Assembly (NCBI GenBank): GCA_964057225.1 | Contig: OZ059894.1 | Coordinates: forward strand, 4,650,001 to 4,714,000 | Length of the DNA: 64,000 nt | DNA from: Auanema rhodensis | Lineage: Eukaryota > Nematoda > Chromadorea > Rhabditida > Rhabditidae | Reading direction: 5' to 3' | In this document: piece after piece, positions 23,301 to 36,834 of the stretch | How the letters are laid out: every line of letters begins with the position of its first letter | Position numbering within the stretch: the stretch's first letter is position 1 | The notes under the pieces: generated by a model | Told to the model about the DNA's origin: nothing | Databases searched by the model: none | What the model saw: only the letters and a program-made list of their open reading frames with translations | Made by a program: the position numbers and the translations under genes

Positions 23301-26300
23301 TAATGCATCATTTTTCAAACGATCATAACTAATTTTTGTATTAAGCTTTTCTCAATGTAGTATAGTGCATTCGATGCGGATTTTTAAGCTGCGTCGATCT
23401 GTGTTATCAGATTTGCGCTAGCTTAAAAATGCACCGAGATATCAACTGATATAAGTTCACACTTATATCCTCGATTTTCACCCTGAAGAATTAATTTTCT
23501 CGTTGAATAACATTGTCCATCGTCTTTGCCTTGAAAAAAGGAATCTAAAAACATCTACTTTTTGCTAAATTATTTTGAAATTTTTCGAAAAAAGTTTTGT
23601 CAAAATGTTTTTGGAAGCAATGTTGAGTGTACATGGAAACTCAACATACACTAATGCATCATTTTTCAAACGATCATAACTAATTTTTGTATTAAGCTTT
23701 TCTCAATGTAGTATAGTGCATTCGATGCGGATTTTTAAGCTGCGTCGATCTGTGTTATCAGATTTGCGCTAGCTTAAAAATGCACCGAGATATCAATTGA
23801 TATAAGTTCACACTTATATCCTCGATTTTCACCCTGAAGAATTAATTTTTTCGTTGAATAACATTGTCTATCGTCTTTGCCTTGAAAAATGGAATCTAAA
23901 AACATCTACTTTTTGCTAAATTATTTTGAAATTTTTCGAAAAAATTTTTGTCAAAATGTTTTTGGAAGCAATGTTGAGTGTACATGGAAACTCAACATAC
24001 ACTATTGCATCATTTTTCTAACGATCATAACTAATTTTTGTATTAAGCTTTTCTCAATGTAGTATAGTGCATTCGATGCGGATTTTTAAGCTGCGTCGAT
24101 CTGTGTTATCAGATTTGCGCTAGCTTAAAAATGCACCGAGATATCAACTGATATAAGTTCACACTTATATCCTCGATTTTCACCCTGAAGAATTAATTTT
24201 CTCGTTGAATAACATTGTCCATCGTCTTTGCCTTGAAAAAAGGAATCTAAAAACATCTACTTTTTGCTAAATTATTTTGAAATTTTCCGAAAAAATTTTT
24301 GTCAAAATGTTTTTGGAAGCAATGTTGAGTGTACATGGAAACTCAACATACACTAATGCATCATTTTTCAAACGATCATAACTAATTTTTGTATTAAGCG
24401 TTTTTCAATGTAGTATAGTGCATTCGATGCGGATTTTTAAGCTGCGTCGATCTGTGTTATCAGATTTGCGCTAGCTTAAAAATGCACTGAGATATCAACT
24501 GATATAAATTCACACTTATATCCTCGATTTTCACCCTGAAGAAATAATTTTTTCGTTGAATAACATTGTCCATCGTCTTTGCCTTGAAAAAAGGAATCTA
24601 AAAACATCTACTTTTTGCTAAATTATTTTGAAATTTTTCGAAAAAATTTTTGTCAAAATTTTTTGGAAGCAATGTTGAGTGTACATGGAAACTCAACATA
24701 CACTAATGCATCATTTTTCAAACGATCATAACTAATTTTTGTATTAAGCGTTTTTCAATGTAGTGTAGTGCATTCGATGCGGATTTTTAAGCTGCGTCGA
24801 TCTGTGTTATCAGATTTGCTCTAGCTTAAAAATGCACCGAGATATCAACTGATATAAGTTCACACTTATATCCTCGATTTTCATCCTGAAGAATTAATTT
24901 TTTCGTTGAATAACATTGTCCATCGTCTTTGCCTTGAAAAATCGAATCTAAGAACATCTACTTTTCGCTAAATTATTTTGAAATTTTTCGAAAAAATTTT
25001 TGTCAAAATGTTTTTGGAAGCAATGTTGAGTGTACATGGAAACTCAACATACACTAATGCATCATTTTTCAAACGATCATAACTAATTTTTTTATCAAGC
25101 GTTTTTCAATGTAGTATAGTGCATTCGATGCGGATTTTTAAGCTGCGTCGATCTGTGTTATCAGATTTGCGCTAGCTTAAAAATGCACCGAGATATCAAC
25201 TGATATAAGTTCACACTTATATCCTCGATTTTCACCCTGAAGAATTAATTTTCTCGTTGAATAACATTGTCCATCGTCTTTGCCTTGAAAAAAGGAATCT
25301 AAAAACATCTACTTTTTGCTAAATTATTTTGAAATTTTTCGAAAAAAGTTTTGTCAAAATGTTTTTGGAAGCAATGTTGAGTGTACATGGAAACTCAACA
25401 TACACTAATGCATCATTTTTCAAACGATCATAACTAATTTTTGTATTAAGCTTTTCTCAATGTAGTATAGTGCATTCGATGCGGATTTTTAAGCTGCGTC
25501 GATCTGTGTTATCAGATTTGCGCTAGCTTAAAAATGCACCGAGATATCAACTGATATAAGTTCACACTTATATCCTCGATTTTCACCCTGAAGAATTAAT
25601 TTTTTCGTTGAATAACATTGTCTATCGTCTTTGCCTTGAAAAATGGAATCTAAAAACATCTACTTTCTGCTAAATTATTTTGAAATTTTTCGAAAAAATT
25701 TTTGTCAAAATGTTTTTGGAAGCAATGTTGAGTGTACATGGAAACTCAACATACACTAATGCATCATTTTTCTAACGATCATAACTAATTTTTGTATTAA
25801 GCTTTTTTCAATGTAGTATAGTGCATTCGATGCGGATTTTTAAGCTGCGTCGATCTGTGTTATCAGATTTGCGCTAGCTTAAAAATGCACCGAGATATCA
25901 ATTGATATAAGTTCACACTTATATCCTCGATTTTCACCCTGAAGAATTAATTTTTTCGTTGAATAACATTGTCTATCGTCTTTGCCTTGAAAAATGGAAT
26001 CTAAAAACATCTACTTTTTGCTAAATTATTTTGAAATTTTTCGAAAAAATTTTTGTCAAAATGTTTTTGGAAGCAATGTTGAGTGTACATGGAAACTCAA
26101 CATACACTATTGCATCATTTTTCTAACGATCATAACTAATTTTTGTATTAAGCTTTTCTCAATGTAGTATAGTGCATTCGATGCGGATTTTTAAGCTGCG
26201 TCGATCTGTGTTATCAGATTTGCGCTAGCTTAAAAATGCACCGAGATATCAACTGATATAAGTTCACACTTATATCCTCGATTTTCACCCTGAAGAATTA

Positions 26301-27359
26301 ATTTTCTCGTTGAATAACATTGTCCATCGTCTTTGCCTTGAAAAAAGGAATCTAAAAACATCTACTTTTTGCTAAATTATTTTGAAATTTTCCGAAAAAA
26401 TTTTTGTCAAAATGTTTTTGGAAGCAATGTTGAGTGTACATGGAAACTCAACATACACTAATGCATCATTTTTCAAACGATCATAACTAATTTTTGTATT
26501 AAGCGTTTTTCAATGTAGTATAGTGCATTCGATGCGGATTTTTAAGCTGCGTCGATCTGTGTTATCAGATTTGCGCTAGCTTAAAAATGCACTGAGATAT
26601 CAACTGATATAAATTCACACTTATATCCTCGATTTTCACCCTGAAGAAATAATTTTTTCGTTGAATAACATTGTCCATCGTCTTTGCCTTGAGAAAAGGA
26701 ATCTAAAAACATCTACTTTTTGCTAAATTATTTTGAAATTTTTCGAAAAAATTTTTGTCAAAATTTTTTGGAAGCAATGTTGAGTGTACATGGAAACTCA
26801 ACATACACTAATGCATCATTTTTCAAACGATCATAACTAATTTTTGTATTAAGCGTTTTTCAATGTAGTGTAGTGCATTCGATGCGGATTTTTAAGCTGC
26901 GTCGATCTGTGTTATCAGATTTGCTCTAGCTTAAAAATGCACCGAGATATCAACTGATATAAGTTCACACTTATATCCTCGATTTTCATCCTGAAGAATT
27001 AATTTTTTCGTTGAATAACATTGTCCATCGTCTTTGCCTTGAAAAATCGAATCTAAGAACATCTACTTTTCGCTAAATTATTTTGAAATTTTTCGAAAAA
27101 ATTTTTGTCAAAATGTTTTTGGAAGCAATGTTGAGTGTACATGGAAACTCAACATACACTAATGCATCATTTTTCAAACGATCATAACTAATTTTTTTAT
27201 CAAGCGTTTTTCAATGTAGTATAGTGCATTCGATGCGGATTTTTAAGCTGCGTCGATCTGTGTTATCAGATTTGCGCTAGCTTAAAAATGCACCGAGATA
27301 TCAACTGATATAAGTTCACACTTATATCCTCGATTTTCACCCTGAAGAATTAATTTTCT
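20344..27359 (+). repeat. Five-monomer HOR k-n-p-q-r (about 1.75 kb), four irregular copies
   Basis: Copy 1 starts at 20344 k, 20695 n, 21046 p, 21397 q, 21747 r. Copy 2: 22098 k, 22449 n, 22800 p, then 23151, a q/k hybrid. Copy 3: 23501 k, 23852 n, 24203 p, 24554 q, 24904 r. Copy 4 gains an s: 25255 k, 25606 s, 25957 n, 26308 p, 26659 q, 27009 r. All r copies share CTAAGAAC and TTTTTTTATC. The hybrid at 23151 begins as q (AAATAAT, deletion) and ends as k (AAGCTTTTCTC), as an unequal exchange between q and a later k would leave it. Confidence 0.85.
20633..20646. repeat. 14-bp perfect palindrome created by C297T
   Basis: In this monomer the usual ATATCA-AC-TGATAT becomes ATATCAATTGATAT, its own reverse complement. 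The same change occurs in the monomers starting at 22098, 23501, 25606 and 44206 (k or s types). It would favour the shorter of the two alternative foldings at p290-320. Confidence 0.85.
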
Positions 27360-29465
27360 CGTTGAATAACATTGTCCATCGTCTTTGCCTTGAAAAAAGG
27401 AATCTAAAAACATCTACTTTTTGCTAAATTATTTTGAAATTTTTCGAAAAAAGTTTTGTCAAAATGTTTTTGGAAGCAATGTTGAGTGTACATGGAAACT
27501 CAACAAACACTAATGCATCATTTTTCAAACGATCATAACTAATTTTTGTATTAAGCTTTTCTCAATGTAGTATAGTGCATTCGATGCGGATTTTTAAGCT
27601 GCGTCGATCTGTGTTATCAGATTTGCGCTAGCTTAAAAATGCACCGAGATATCAACTGATATAAGTTCACACTTATATCCTCGATTTTCACCCTGAAGAA
27701 TTAATTTTTTCGTTGAATAACATTGTCTATCGTCTTTGCCTTGAAAAATGGAATCTAAAAACATCTACTTTCTGCTAAATTATTTTGAAATTTTTCGAAA
27801 AAATTTTTGTCAAAATGTTTTTGGAAGCAATGTTGAGTGTACATGGAAACTCAACATACACTAATGCATCATTTTTCTAACGATCATAACTAATTTTTGT
27901 ATTAAGCTTTTCTCAATGTAGTATAGTGCATTCGATGCGGATTTTTAAGCTGCGTCGATCTGTGTTATCAGATTTGCGCTAGCTTAAAAATGCACCGAGA
28001 TATCAACTGATATAAGTTCACACTTATATCCTCGATTTTCACCCTGAAGAATTAATTTTTTCGTTGAATAACATTGTCTATCGTCTTTGCCTTGAAAAAT
28101 GGAATCTAAAAACATCTACTTTCTGCTAAATTATTTTGAAATTTTTCGAAAAAATTTTTGTCAAAATGTTTTTGGAAGCAATGTTGAGTGTACATGGAAA
28201 CTCAACATACACTAATGCATCATTTTTCAAACGATCATAACTAATTTTTGTATTAAGCTTTTCTCAATGTAGTATAGTGCATTCGATGCGGATTTTTAAG
28301 CTGCGTCGATCTGTGTTATCAGATTTGCGCTAGCTTAAAAATGCACCGAGATATCAACTGATATAAGTTCACACTTATATCCTCGATTTTCACCCTGAAG
28401 AATTAATTTTTTCGTTGAATAACATTGTCTATCGTCTTTGCCTTGAAAAATGGAATCTAAAAACATCTACTTTCTGCTAAATTATTTTGAAATTTTTCGA
28501 AAAAATTTTTGTCAAAATGTTTTTGGAAGCAATGTTGAGTGTACATGGAAACTCAACATACACTAATGCATCATTTTTCTAACGATCATAACTAATTTTT
28601 GTATTAAGCTTTTCTCAATGTAGTATAGTGCATTCGATGCGGATTTTTAAGCTGCGTCGATCTGTGTTATCAGATTTGCGCTAGCTTAAAAATGCACCGA
28701 GATATCAACTGATATAAGTTCACACTTATATCCTCGATTTTCACCCTGAAGAATTAATTTTTTCGTTGAATAACATTGTCTATCGTCTTTGCCTTAAAAA
28801 ATGGAATCTAAAAACATCTACTTTCTGCTAAATTATTTTGAAATTTTTCGAAAAAATTTTTGTCAAAATGTTTTTGGAAGCAATGTTGAGTGTACATGGA
28901 AACTCAACATACACTAATGCATCATTTTTCTAACGATCATAACTAATTTTTGTATTAAGCTTTTCTCAATGTAGTATAGTGCATTCGATGCGGATTTTTA
29001 AGCTGCGTCGATCTGTGTTATCAGATTTGCGCTAGCTTAAAAATGCACCGAGATATCAACTGATATAAGTTCACACTTATATCCTCGATTTTCACCCTGA
29101 AGAATTAATTTTTTCGTTGAATAACATTGTCTATCGTCTTTGCCTTAAAAAATGGAATCTAAAAACATCTACTTTCTGCTAAATTATTCTGAAATTTTTC
29201 GAAAAAATTTTTGTCAAAATGTTTTTGGAAGCAATGTTGAGTGTACATGGAAACTCAACATACACTAATGCATCATTTTTCTAACGATCATAACTAATTT
29301 TTGTATTAAGCTTTTCTCAATGTAGTATAGTGCATTCGATGCGGATTTTTAAGCTGCGTCGATCTGTGTTATCAGATTTGCGCTAGCTTAAAAATGCACC
29401 GAGATATCAACTGATATAAGTTCACACTTATATCCTCGATTTTCACCCTGAAGAATTAATTTTCT
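27360..29465 (+). repeat. Run of five s monomers after a k
   Basis: Monomers start at 27360 (k, with unique CAACAAACAC), 27711, 28062, 28413, 28764 and 29115 (all s). This is a locally amplified single-monomer run of 1755 bp. The last two share CCTTAAAAAATGG, not seen elsewhere, so the run grew partly by copying neighbours. The s at 28062 has CAAACG where the others have CTAACG. Confidence 0.85.
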
Positions 29466-30166
29466 CGTTGAATAACATTGTCCATCGTCTTTGCCTTGAA
29501 AAAAGGAATCTAAAAACATCTACTTTTTGCTAAATTATTTTGAAATTTTCCGAAAAAATTTTTGTCAAAATGTTTTGGAAGCAATGTTGAGTGTACATGG
29601 AAACTCAACATACACTAATGCATCATTTTTCAAACGATCATAACTAATTTTTGTATTAAGCGTTTTTCAATGTAGTATAGTGCATTCGATGCGGATTTTT
29701 AAGCTGCGTCGATCTGTGTTATCAGATTTGCGCTAGCTTAAAAATGCACCGAGATATCAACTGATATAAGTTCACACTTATATCCTCGATTTTCATCCTG
29801 AAGAATTAATTTTTTCGTTGAATAACATTGTCCATCGTCTTTGCCTTGAAAAATCAAATCTAAAAACATCTACTTTTCGCTAAATTATTTTGAAATTTTT
29901 CGAAAAAATTTTTGTCAAAATGTTTTTGGAAGCAATGTTGAGTGTACATGGAAACTCAACATACACTAATGCATCATTTTTCAAACGATCATAACTAATT
30001 TTTGTATCAAGCGTTTTTCAATGTAGTATAGTGCATTCGATGCGGATTTTTAAGCTGCGTCGATCTGTGTTATCAGATTTGCGCTAGCTTAAAAATGCAC
30101 CGAGATATCAACTGATATAAGTTCACACTTATATCCTCGATTTTCACCCTGAAGAATTAATTTTCT
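29466..30166 (+). repeat. Block t-r
   Basis: Monomers start at 29466 (t, 350 bp, TGTTTTGG, CATCCTG) and 29816 (r with TCAAATC). This is the first t in the window. The t-r order is that of the 4-monomer HOR at 46.7-51.6 kb, although there TCAAATC marks the second r of the unit. Confidence 0.75.
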
Positions 30167-32272
30167 CGTTGAATAACATTGTCCATCGTCTTTGCCTTGA
30201 AAAAAGGAATCTAAAAACATCTACTTTTTGCTAAATTATTTTGAAATTTTCCGAAAAAATTGTTGTCAAAATGTTTTTGGAAGCAATGTTGAGTGTACAT
30301 GGAAACTCAACATACACTAATGCATCATTTTTCAAACGATCATAACTAATTTTTGTATTAAGCGTTTCTCAATGTAGTATAGTGCATTCGATCCGGATTT
30401 TTAAGCTGCGTCGATCTGTGTTATCAGATTTGCGCTAGCTTAAAAATGCACCGAGATATCAACTGATATAAGTTCACACTTATATCCTCGATTTTCACCC
30501 TGAAGAATTAATTTTCTCGTTGAATAACATTGTCCATCGTCTTTGCCTTGAAAAAAGGAATCTAAAAACATCTACTTTTTGCTAAATTATTTTGAAATTT
30601 TCCGAAAAAATTTTTGTCAAAATGTTTTTGGAAGCAATGTTGAGTGTACATGGAAACTCAACATACACTAATGCATCATTTTTCAAACGATCATAACTAA
30701 TTTTTGTATTAAGCGTTTTTCAATGTAGTATAGTGCATTCGATGCGGATTTTTAAGCTGCGTCGATCTGTGTTATCAGATTTGCGCTAGCTTAAAAATGC
30801 ACTGAGATATCAACTGATATAAATTCACACTTATATCCTCGATTTTCACCCTGAAGAAATAATTTTTTCGTTGAATAACATTGTCCATCGTTTTTGCCTT
30901 GAAAAAAGGAATCTAAAAACATCTACTTTTTGCTAAATTATTTTGAAATTTTTCGAAAAAATTTTTGTCAAAATGTTTTTGGAAGCAATGTTGAGTGTAC
31001 ATGGAAACTCAACATACACTAATGCATCATTTTTCAAACGATCATAACTAATTTTTGTATTAAGCGTTTCTCAATGTAGTATAGTGCATTCGATCCGGAT
31101 TTTTAAGCTGCGTCGATCTGTGTTATCAGATTAGCGCTAGCTTAAAAATGCACCGAGATATCAACTGATATAAGTTCACACTTATATCCTCGATTTTCAC
31201 CCTGAAGAATTAATTTTCTCGTTGAATAACATTGTCCATCGTCTTTGCCTTGAAAAAAGGAATCTAAAAACATCTACTTTTTGCTAAATTATTTTGAAAT
31301 TTTCCGAAAAAATTGTTGTCAAAATGTTTTTGGAAGCAATGTTGAGTGTACATGGAAACTCAACATACACTAATGCATCATTTTTCAAACGATCATAACT
31401 AATTTTTGTATTAAGCGTTTCTCAATGTAGTATAGTGCATTCGATCCGGATTTTTAAGCTGCGTCGATCTGTGTTATCAGATTTGCGCTAGCTTAAAAAT
31501 GCACCGAGATATCAACTGATATAAGTTCACACTTATATCCTCGATTTTCACCCTGAAGAATTAATTTTCTCGTTGAATAACATTGTCCATCGTCTTTGCC
31601 TTGAAAAAAGGAATCTAAAAACATCTACTTTTTGCTAAATTATTTTGAAATTTTCCGAAAAAATTTTTGTCAAAATGTTTTTGGAAGCAATGTTGAGTGT
31701 ACATGGAAACTCAACATACACTAATGCATCATTTTTCAAACGATCATAACTAATTTTTGTATTAAGCGTTTTTCAATGTAGTATAGTGCATTCGATGCGG
31801 ATTTTTAAGCTGCGTCGATCTGTGTTATCAGATTTGCGCTAGCTTAAAAATGCACTGAGATATCAACTGATATAAATTCACACTTATATCCTCGATTTTC
31901 ACCCTGAAGAAATAATTTTTTCGTTGAATAACATTGTCCATCGTTTTTGCCTTGAAAAAAGGAATCTAAAAACATCTACTTTTTGCTAAATTATTTTGAA
32001 ATTTTTCGAAAAAATTTTTGTCAAAATGTTTTTGGAAGCAATGTTGAGTGTACATGGAAACTCAACATACACTAATGCATCATTTTTCAAACGATCATAA
32101 CTAATTTTTGTATTAAGCGTTTCTCAATGTAGTATAGTGCATTCGATCCGGATTTTTAAGCTGCGTCGATCTGTGTTATCAGATTAGCGCTAGCTTAAAA
32201 ATGCACCGAGATATCAACTGATATAAGTTCACACTTATATCCTCGATTTTCATCCTGAAGAATTAATTTTTT
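30167..32272 (+). repeat. Three-monomer HOR u-p-v x2, 1053-bp period
   Basis: Monomers start at 30167 u, 30518 p, 30869 v, 31220 u, 31571 p and 31922 v. The repeat unit is three full 351-bp monomers. Both v copies share GTTTTTGCC, GTTTCTC, GATCCGG and TTAGCGC. The TTAGCGC allele appears here for the first time and later dominates the right end. The second v ends in CATCCTG and leads into an r monomer. Confidence 0.85.
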
Positions 32273-35080
32273 CGTTGAATAACATTGTCCATCGTCTTTG
32301 CCTTGAAAAATCGAATCTAAGAACATCTACTTTTCGCTAAATTATTTTGAAATTTTTCGAAAAAATTTTTGTCAAAATGTTTTTGGAAGCAATGTTGAGT
32401 GTACATGGAAACTCAACATACACTAATGCATCATTTTTCAAACGATCATAACTAATTTTTTTATCAAGCGTTTTTCAATGTAGTATAGTGCATTCGATGC
32501 GGATTTTTAAGCTGCGTCGATCTGTGTTATCAGATTTGCGCTAGCTTAAAAATGCACCGAGATATCAACTGATATAAGTTCACACTTATATCCTCGATTT
32601 TCACCCTGAAGAATTAATTTTCTCGTTGAATAACATTGTCCATCGTCTTTGCCTTGAAAAAATGGATCTAAAAACATCTACTTTTTGCTAAATTATTTTG
32701 AAATTTTTCGAAAAAAGTTTTGTCAAAATGTTTTTGGAAGCAATGTTGAGTGTACATGGAAACTCAACATACACTAATGCATCATTTTTCAAACGATCAT
32801 AACTAATTTTTGTATTAAGCTTTTCTCAATGTAGTATAGTGCATTCGATGCGGATTTTTAAGCTGCGTCGATCTGTGTTATCAGATTTGCGCTAGCTTAA
32901 AAATGCACCGAGATATCAACTGATATAAATTCACACTTATATCCTCGATTTTCACCCTGAAGAAATAATTTTTTCGTTGAATAACATTGTCCATCGTTTT
33001 TGCCTTGAAAAAAGGAATCTAAAAACATCTACTTTTTGCTAAATTATTTTGAAATTTTTCGAAAAAATTTTTGTCAAAATGTTTTTGGAAGCAATGTTGA
33101 GTGTACATGGAAACTCAACATACACTAATGCATCATTTTTCAAACGATCATAACTAATTTTTGTATTAAGCGTTTCTCAATGTAGTATAGTGCATTCGAT
33201 GCGGATTTTTAAGCTGCGTCGATCTGTGTTATCAGATTTGCGCTAGCTTAAAAATGCACCGAGATATCAACTGATATAAGTTCACACTTATATCCTCGAT
33301 TTTCACCCTGAAGAATTAATTTTCTCGTTGAATAACATTGTCCATCGTCTTTGCCTTGAAAAAAGGAATCTAAAAACATCTACTTTTTGCTAAATTATTT
33401 TGAAATTTTCCGAAAAAATTTTTGTCAAAATGTTTTTGGAAGCAATGTTGAGTGTACATGGAAACTCAACATACACTAATGCATCATTTTTCAAACGATC
33501 ATAACTAATTTTTGTATTAAGCGTTTTTCAATGTAGTATAGTGCATTCGATGCGGATTTTTAAGCTGCGTCGATCTGTGTTATCAGATTTGCGCTAGCTT
33601 AAAAATGCACTGAGATATCAACTGATATAAATTCACACTTATATCCTCGATTTTCACCCTGAAGAAATAATTTTTTCGTTGAATAACATTGTCCATCGTT
33701 TTTGCCTTGAAAAAAGGAATCTAAAAACATCTACTTTTTGCTAAATTATTTTGAAATTTTTCGAAAAAATTTTTGTCAAAATGTTTTTGGAAGCAATGTT
33801 GAGTGTACATGGAAACTCAACATACACTAATGCATCATTTTTCAAACGATCATAACTAATTTTTGTATTAAGCGTTTCTCAATGTAGTATAGTGCATTCG
33901 ATCCGGATTTTTAAGCTGCGTCGATCTGTGTTATCAGATTAGCGCTAGCTTAAAAATGCACCGAGATATCAACTGATATAAGTTCACACTTATATCCTCG
34001 ATTTTCATCCTGAAGAATTAATTTTTTCGTTGAATAACATTGTCCATCGTCTTTGCCTTGAAAAATCGAATCTAAGAACATCTACTTTTCGCTAAATTAT
34101 TTTGAAATTTTTCGAAAAAATTTTTGTCAAAATGTTTTTGGAAGCAATGTTGAGTGTACATGGAAACTCAACATACACTAATGCATCATTTTTCAAACGA
34201 TCATAACTAATTTTTTTATCAAGCGTTTTTCAATGTAGTATAGTGCATTCGATGCGGATTTTTAAGCTGCGTCGATCTGTGTTATCAGATTTGCGCTAGC
34301 TTAAAAATGCACCGAGATATCAACTGATATAAGTTCACACTTATATCCTCGATTTTCACCCTGAAGAATTAATTTTCTCGTTGAATAACATTGTCCATCG
34401 TCTTTGCCTTGAAAAAATGGATCTAAAAACATCTACTTTTTGCTAAATTATTTTGAAATTTTTCGAAAAAAGTTTTGTCAAAATGTTTTTGGAAGCAATG
34501 TTGAGTGTACATGGAAACTCAACATACACTAATGCATCATTTTTCAAACGATCATAACTAATTTTTGTATTAAGCTTTTCTCAATGTAGTATAGTGCATT
34601 CGATGCGGATTTTTAAGCTGCGTCGATCTGTGTTATCAGATTTGCGCTAGCTTAAAAATGCACCGAGATATCAACTGATATAAGTTCACACTTATATCCT
34701 CGATTTTCACCCTGAAGAATTAATTTTTTCGTTGAATAACATTGTCTATCGTCTTTGCCTTGAAAAATGGAATCTAAAAACATCTACTTTCTGCTAAATT
34801 ATTTTGAAATTTTTCGAAAAAATTTTTGTCAAAATGTTTTTGGAAGCAATGTTGAGTGTACATGGAAACTCAACATACACTAATGCATCATTTTTCTAAC
34901 GATCATAACTAATTTTTGTATTAAGCTTTTCTCAATGTAGTATAGTGCATTCGATGCGGATTTTTAAGCTGCGTCGATCTGTGTTATCAGATTTGCGCTA
35001 GCTTAAAAATGCACCGAGATATCAACTGATATAAGTTCACACTTATATCCTCGATTTTCACCCTGAAGAATTAATTTTCT
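31571..35080 (+). repeat. Duplicated p-v-r-k block, 1755-bp offset
   Basis: The first copy starts at 31571 p, 31922 v, 32273 r, 32624 k and 32975 (a v-like monomer with GATGCGG). The second starts at 33326 p, 33677 v, 34028 r, 34379 k and 34730 s. Both k copies share AAAAAATGGATC, not seen elsewhere, which ties the two copies together. The r copies carry CTAAGAAC and TTTTTTTATC like those of the 20-27 kb zone. The block overlaps the end of the u-p-v HOR. The k at 32624 ends with TATAAATTC but keeps CACCGAG, so it looks recombined with p. Confidence 0.8.
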
Positions 35081-36834
35081 CGTTGAATAACATTGTCCAT
35101 CGTCTTTGCCTTGAAAAAAGGAATCTAAAAACATCTACTTTTTGCTAAATTATTTTGAAATTTTCCGAAAAAATTTTTGTCAAAATGTTTTGGAAGCAAT
35201 GTTGAGTGTACATGGAAACTCAACATACACTAATGCATCATTTTTCAAACGATCATAACTAATTTTTGTATTAAGCGTTTTTCAATGTAGTATAGTGCAT
35301 TCGATGCGGATTTTTAAGCTGCGTCGATCTGTGTTATCAGATTTGCGCTAGCTTAAAAATGCACCGAGATATCAACTGATATAAGTTCACACTTATATCC
35401 TCGATTTTCATCCTGAAGAATTAATTTTTTCGTTGAATAACATTGTCCATCGTCTTTGCCTTGAAAAATCGAATCTAAAAACATCTACTTTTCGCTAAAT
35501 TATTTTGAAATTTTTCGAAAAAATTTTTGTCAAAATGTTTTTGGAAGCAATGTTGAGTGTACATGGAAACTCAACATACACTAATGCATCATTTTTCAAA
35601 CGATCATAACTAATTTTTGTATCAAGCGTTTTTCAATGTAGTATAGTGCTTTCGATGCGGATTTTTAAGCTGCGTCGATCTGTGTTATCAGATTTGCGCT
35701 AGCTTAAAAATGCACCGAGATATCAACTGATATAAGTTCACACTTATATCCTCGATTTTCACCCTGAAGAATTAATTTTCTCGTTGAATAACATTGTCCA
35801 TCGTTTTTGCCTTGAAAAAAGGAATCTAAAAACATCTACTTTTTGCTAAATTATTTTGAAATTTTCCGAAAAAATTTTTGTCAAAATGTTTTTGGAAGCA
35901 ATGTTGAGTGTACATGGAAACTCAACATACACTAATGCATCATTTTTCAAACGATCATAACTAATTTTTGTATTAAGCGTTTTTCAATGTAGTATAGTGC
36001 ATTCGATGCGGATTTTTAAGCTGCGTCGATCTGTGTTATCAGATTTGCGCTAGCTTAAAAATGCACCGAGATATCAACTGATATAAGTTCACACTTATAT
36101 CCTCGATTTTCATCCTGAAGAATTAATTTTTTCGTTGAATAACATTGTCCATCGTCTTTGCCTTGAAAAATCAAATCTAAAAACATCTACTTTTCGCTAA
36201 ATTATTCTGAAATTTTTCGAAAAAATTTTTGTCAAAATGTTTTTGGAAGCAATGTTGAGTGTACATGGAAACTCAACATACACTAATGCATCATTTTTCA
36301 AACGATCATAACTAATTTTTGTATCAAGCGTTTTTCAATGTAGTATAGTGCATTCGATGCGGATTTTTAAGCTGCGTCGATCTGTGTTATCAGATTTGCG
36401 CTAGCTTAAAAATGCACCGAGATATCAACTGATATAAGTTCACACTTATATCCTCGATTTTCACCCTGAAGAATTAATTTTCTCGTTGAATAACATTGTC
36501 CATCGTCTTTGCCTTGAAAAAAGGAATCTAAAAACATCTACTTTTTGCTAAATTATTTTGAAATTTTCCGAAAAAATTGTTGTCAAAATGTTTTTGGAAG
36601 CAATGTTGAGTGTACATGGAAACTCAACATACACTAATGCATCATTTTTCAAACGATCATAACTAATTTTTGTATCAAGCGTTTTTCAATGTAGTATAGT
36701 GCATTCGATGCGGATTTTTAAGCTGCGTCGATCTGTGTTATCAGATTTGCGCTAGCTTAAAAATGCACCGAGATATCAACTGATATAAGTTCACACTTAT
36801 ATCCTCGATTTTCACCCTGAAGAATTAATTTTCT
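35081..36834 (+). repeat. t-r-w-r block followed by a u-like monomer
   Basis: Monomers start at 35081 t, 35431 r (GTGCTTTCG), 35782 w, 36133 r (TCAAATC) and 36484 (u-like AATTGTTGTC but with ATCAAGCG and GATGCGG). The first four are in the same order as the 4-monomer HOR at 46.7 kb, including GTGCTTTCG in the first r and TCAAATC in the second. Confidence 0.8.
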
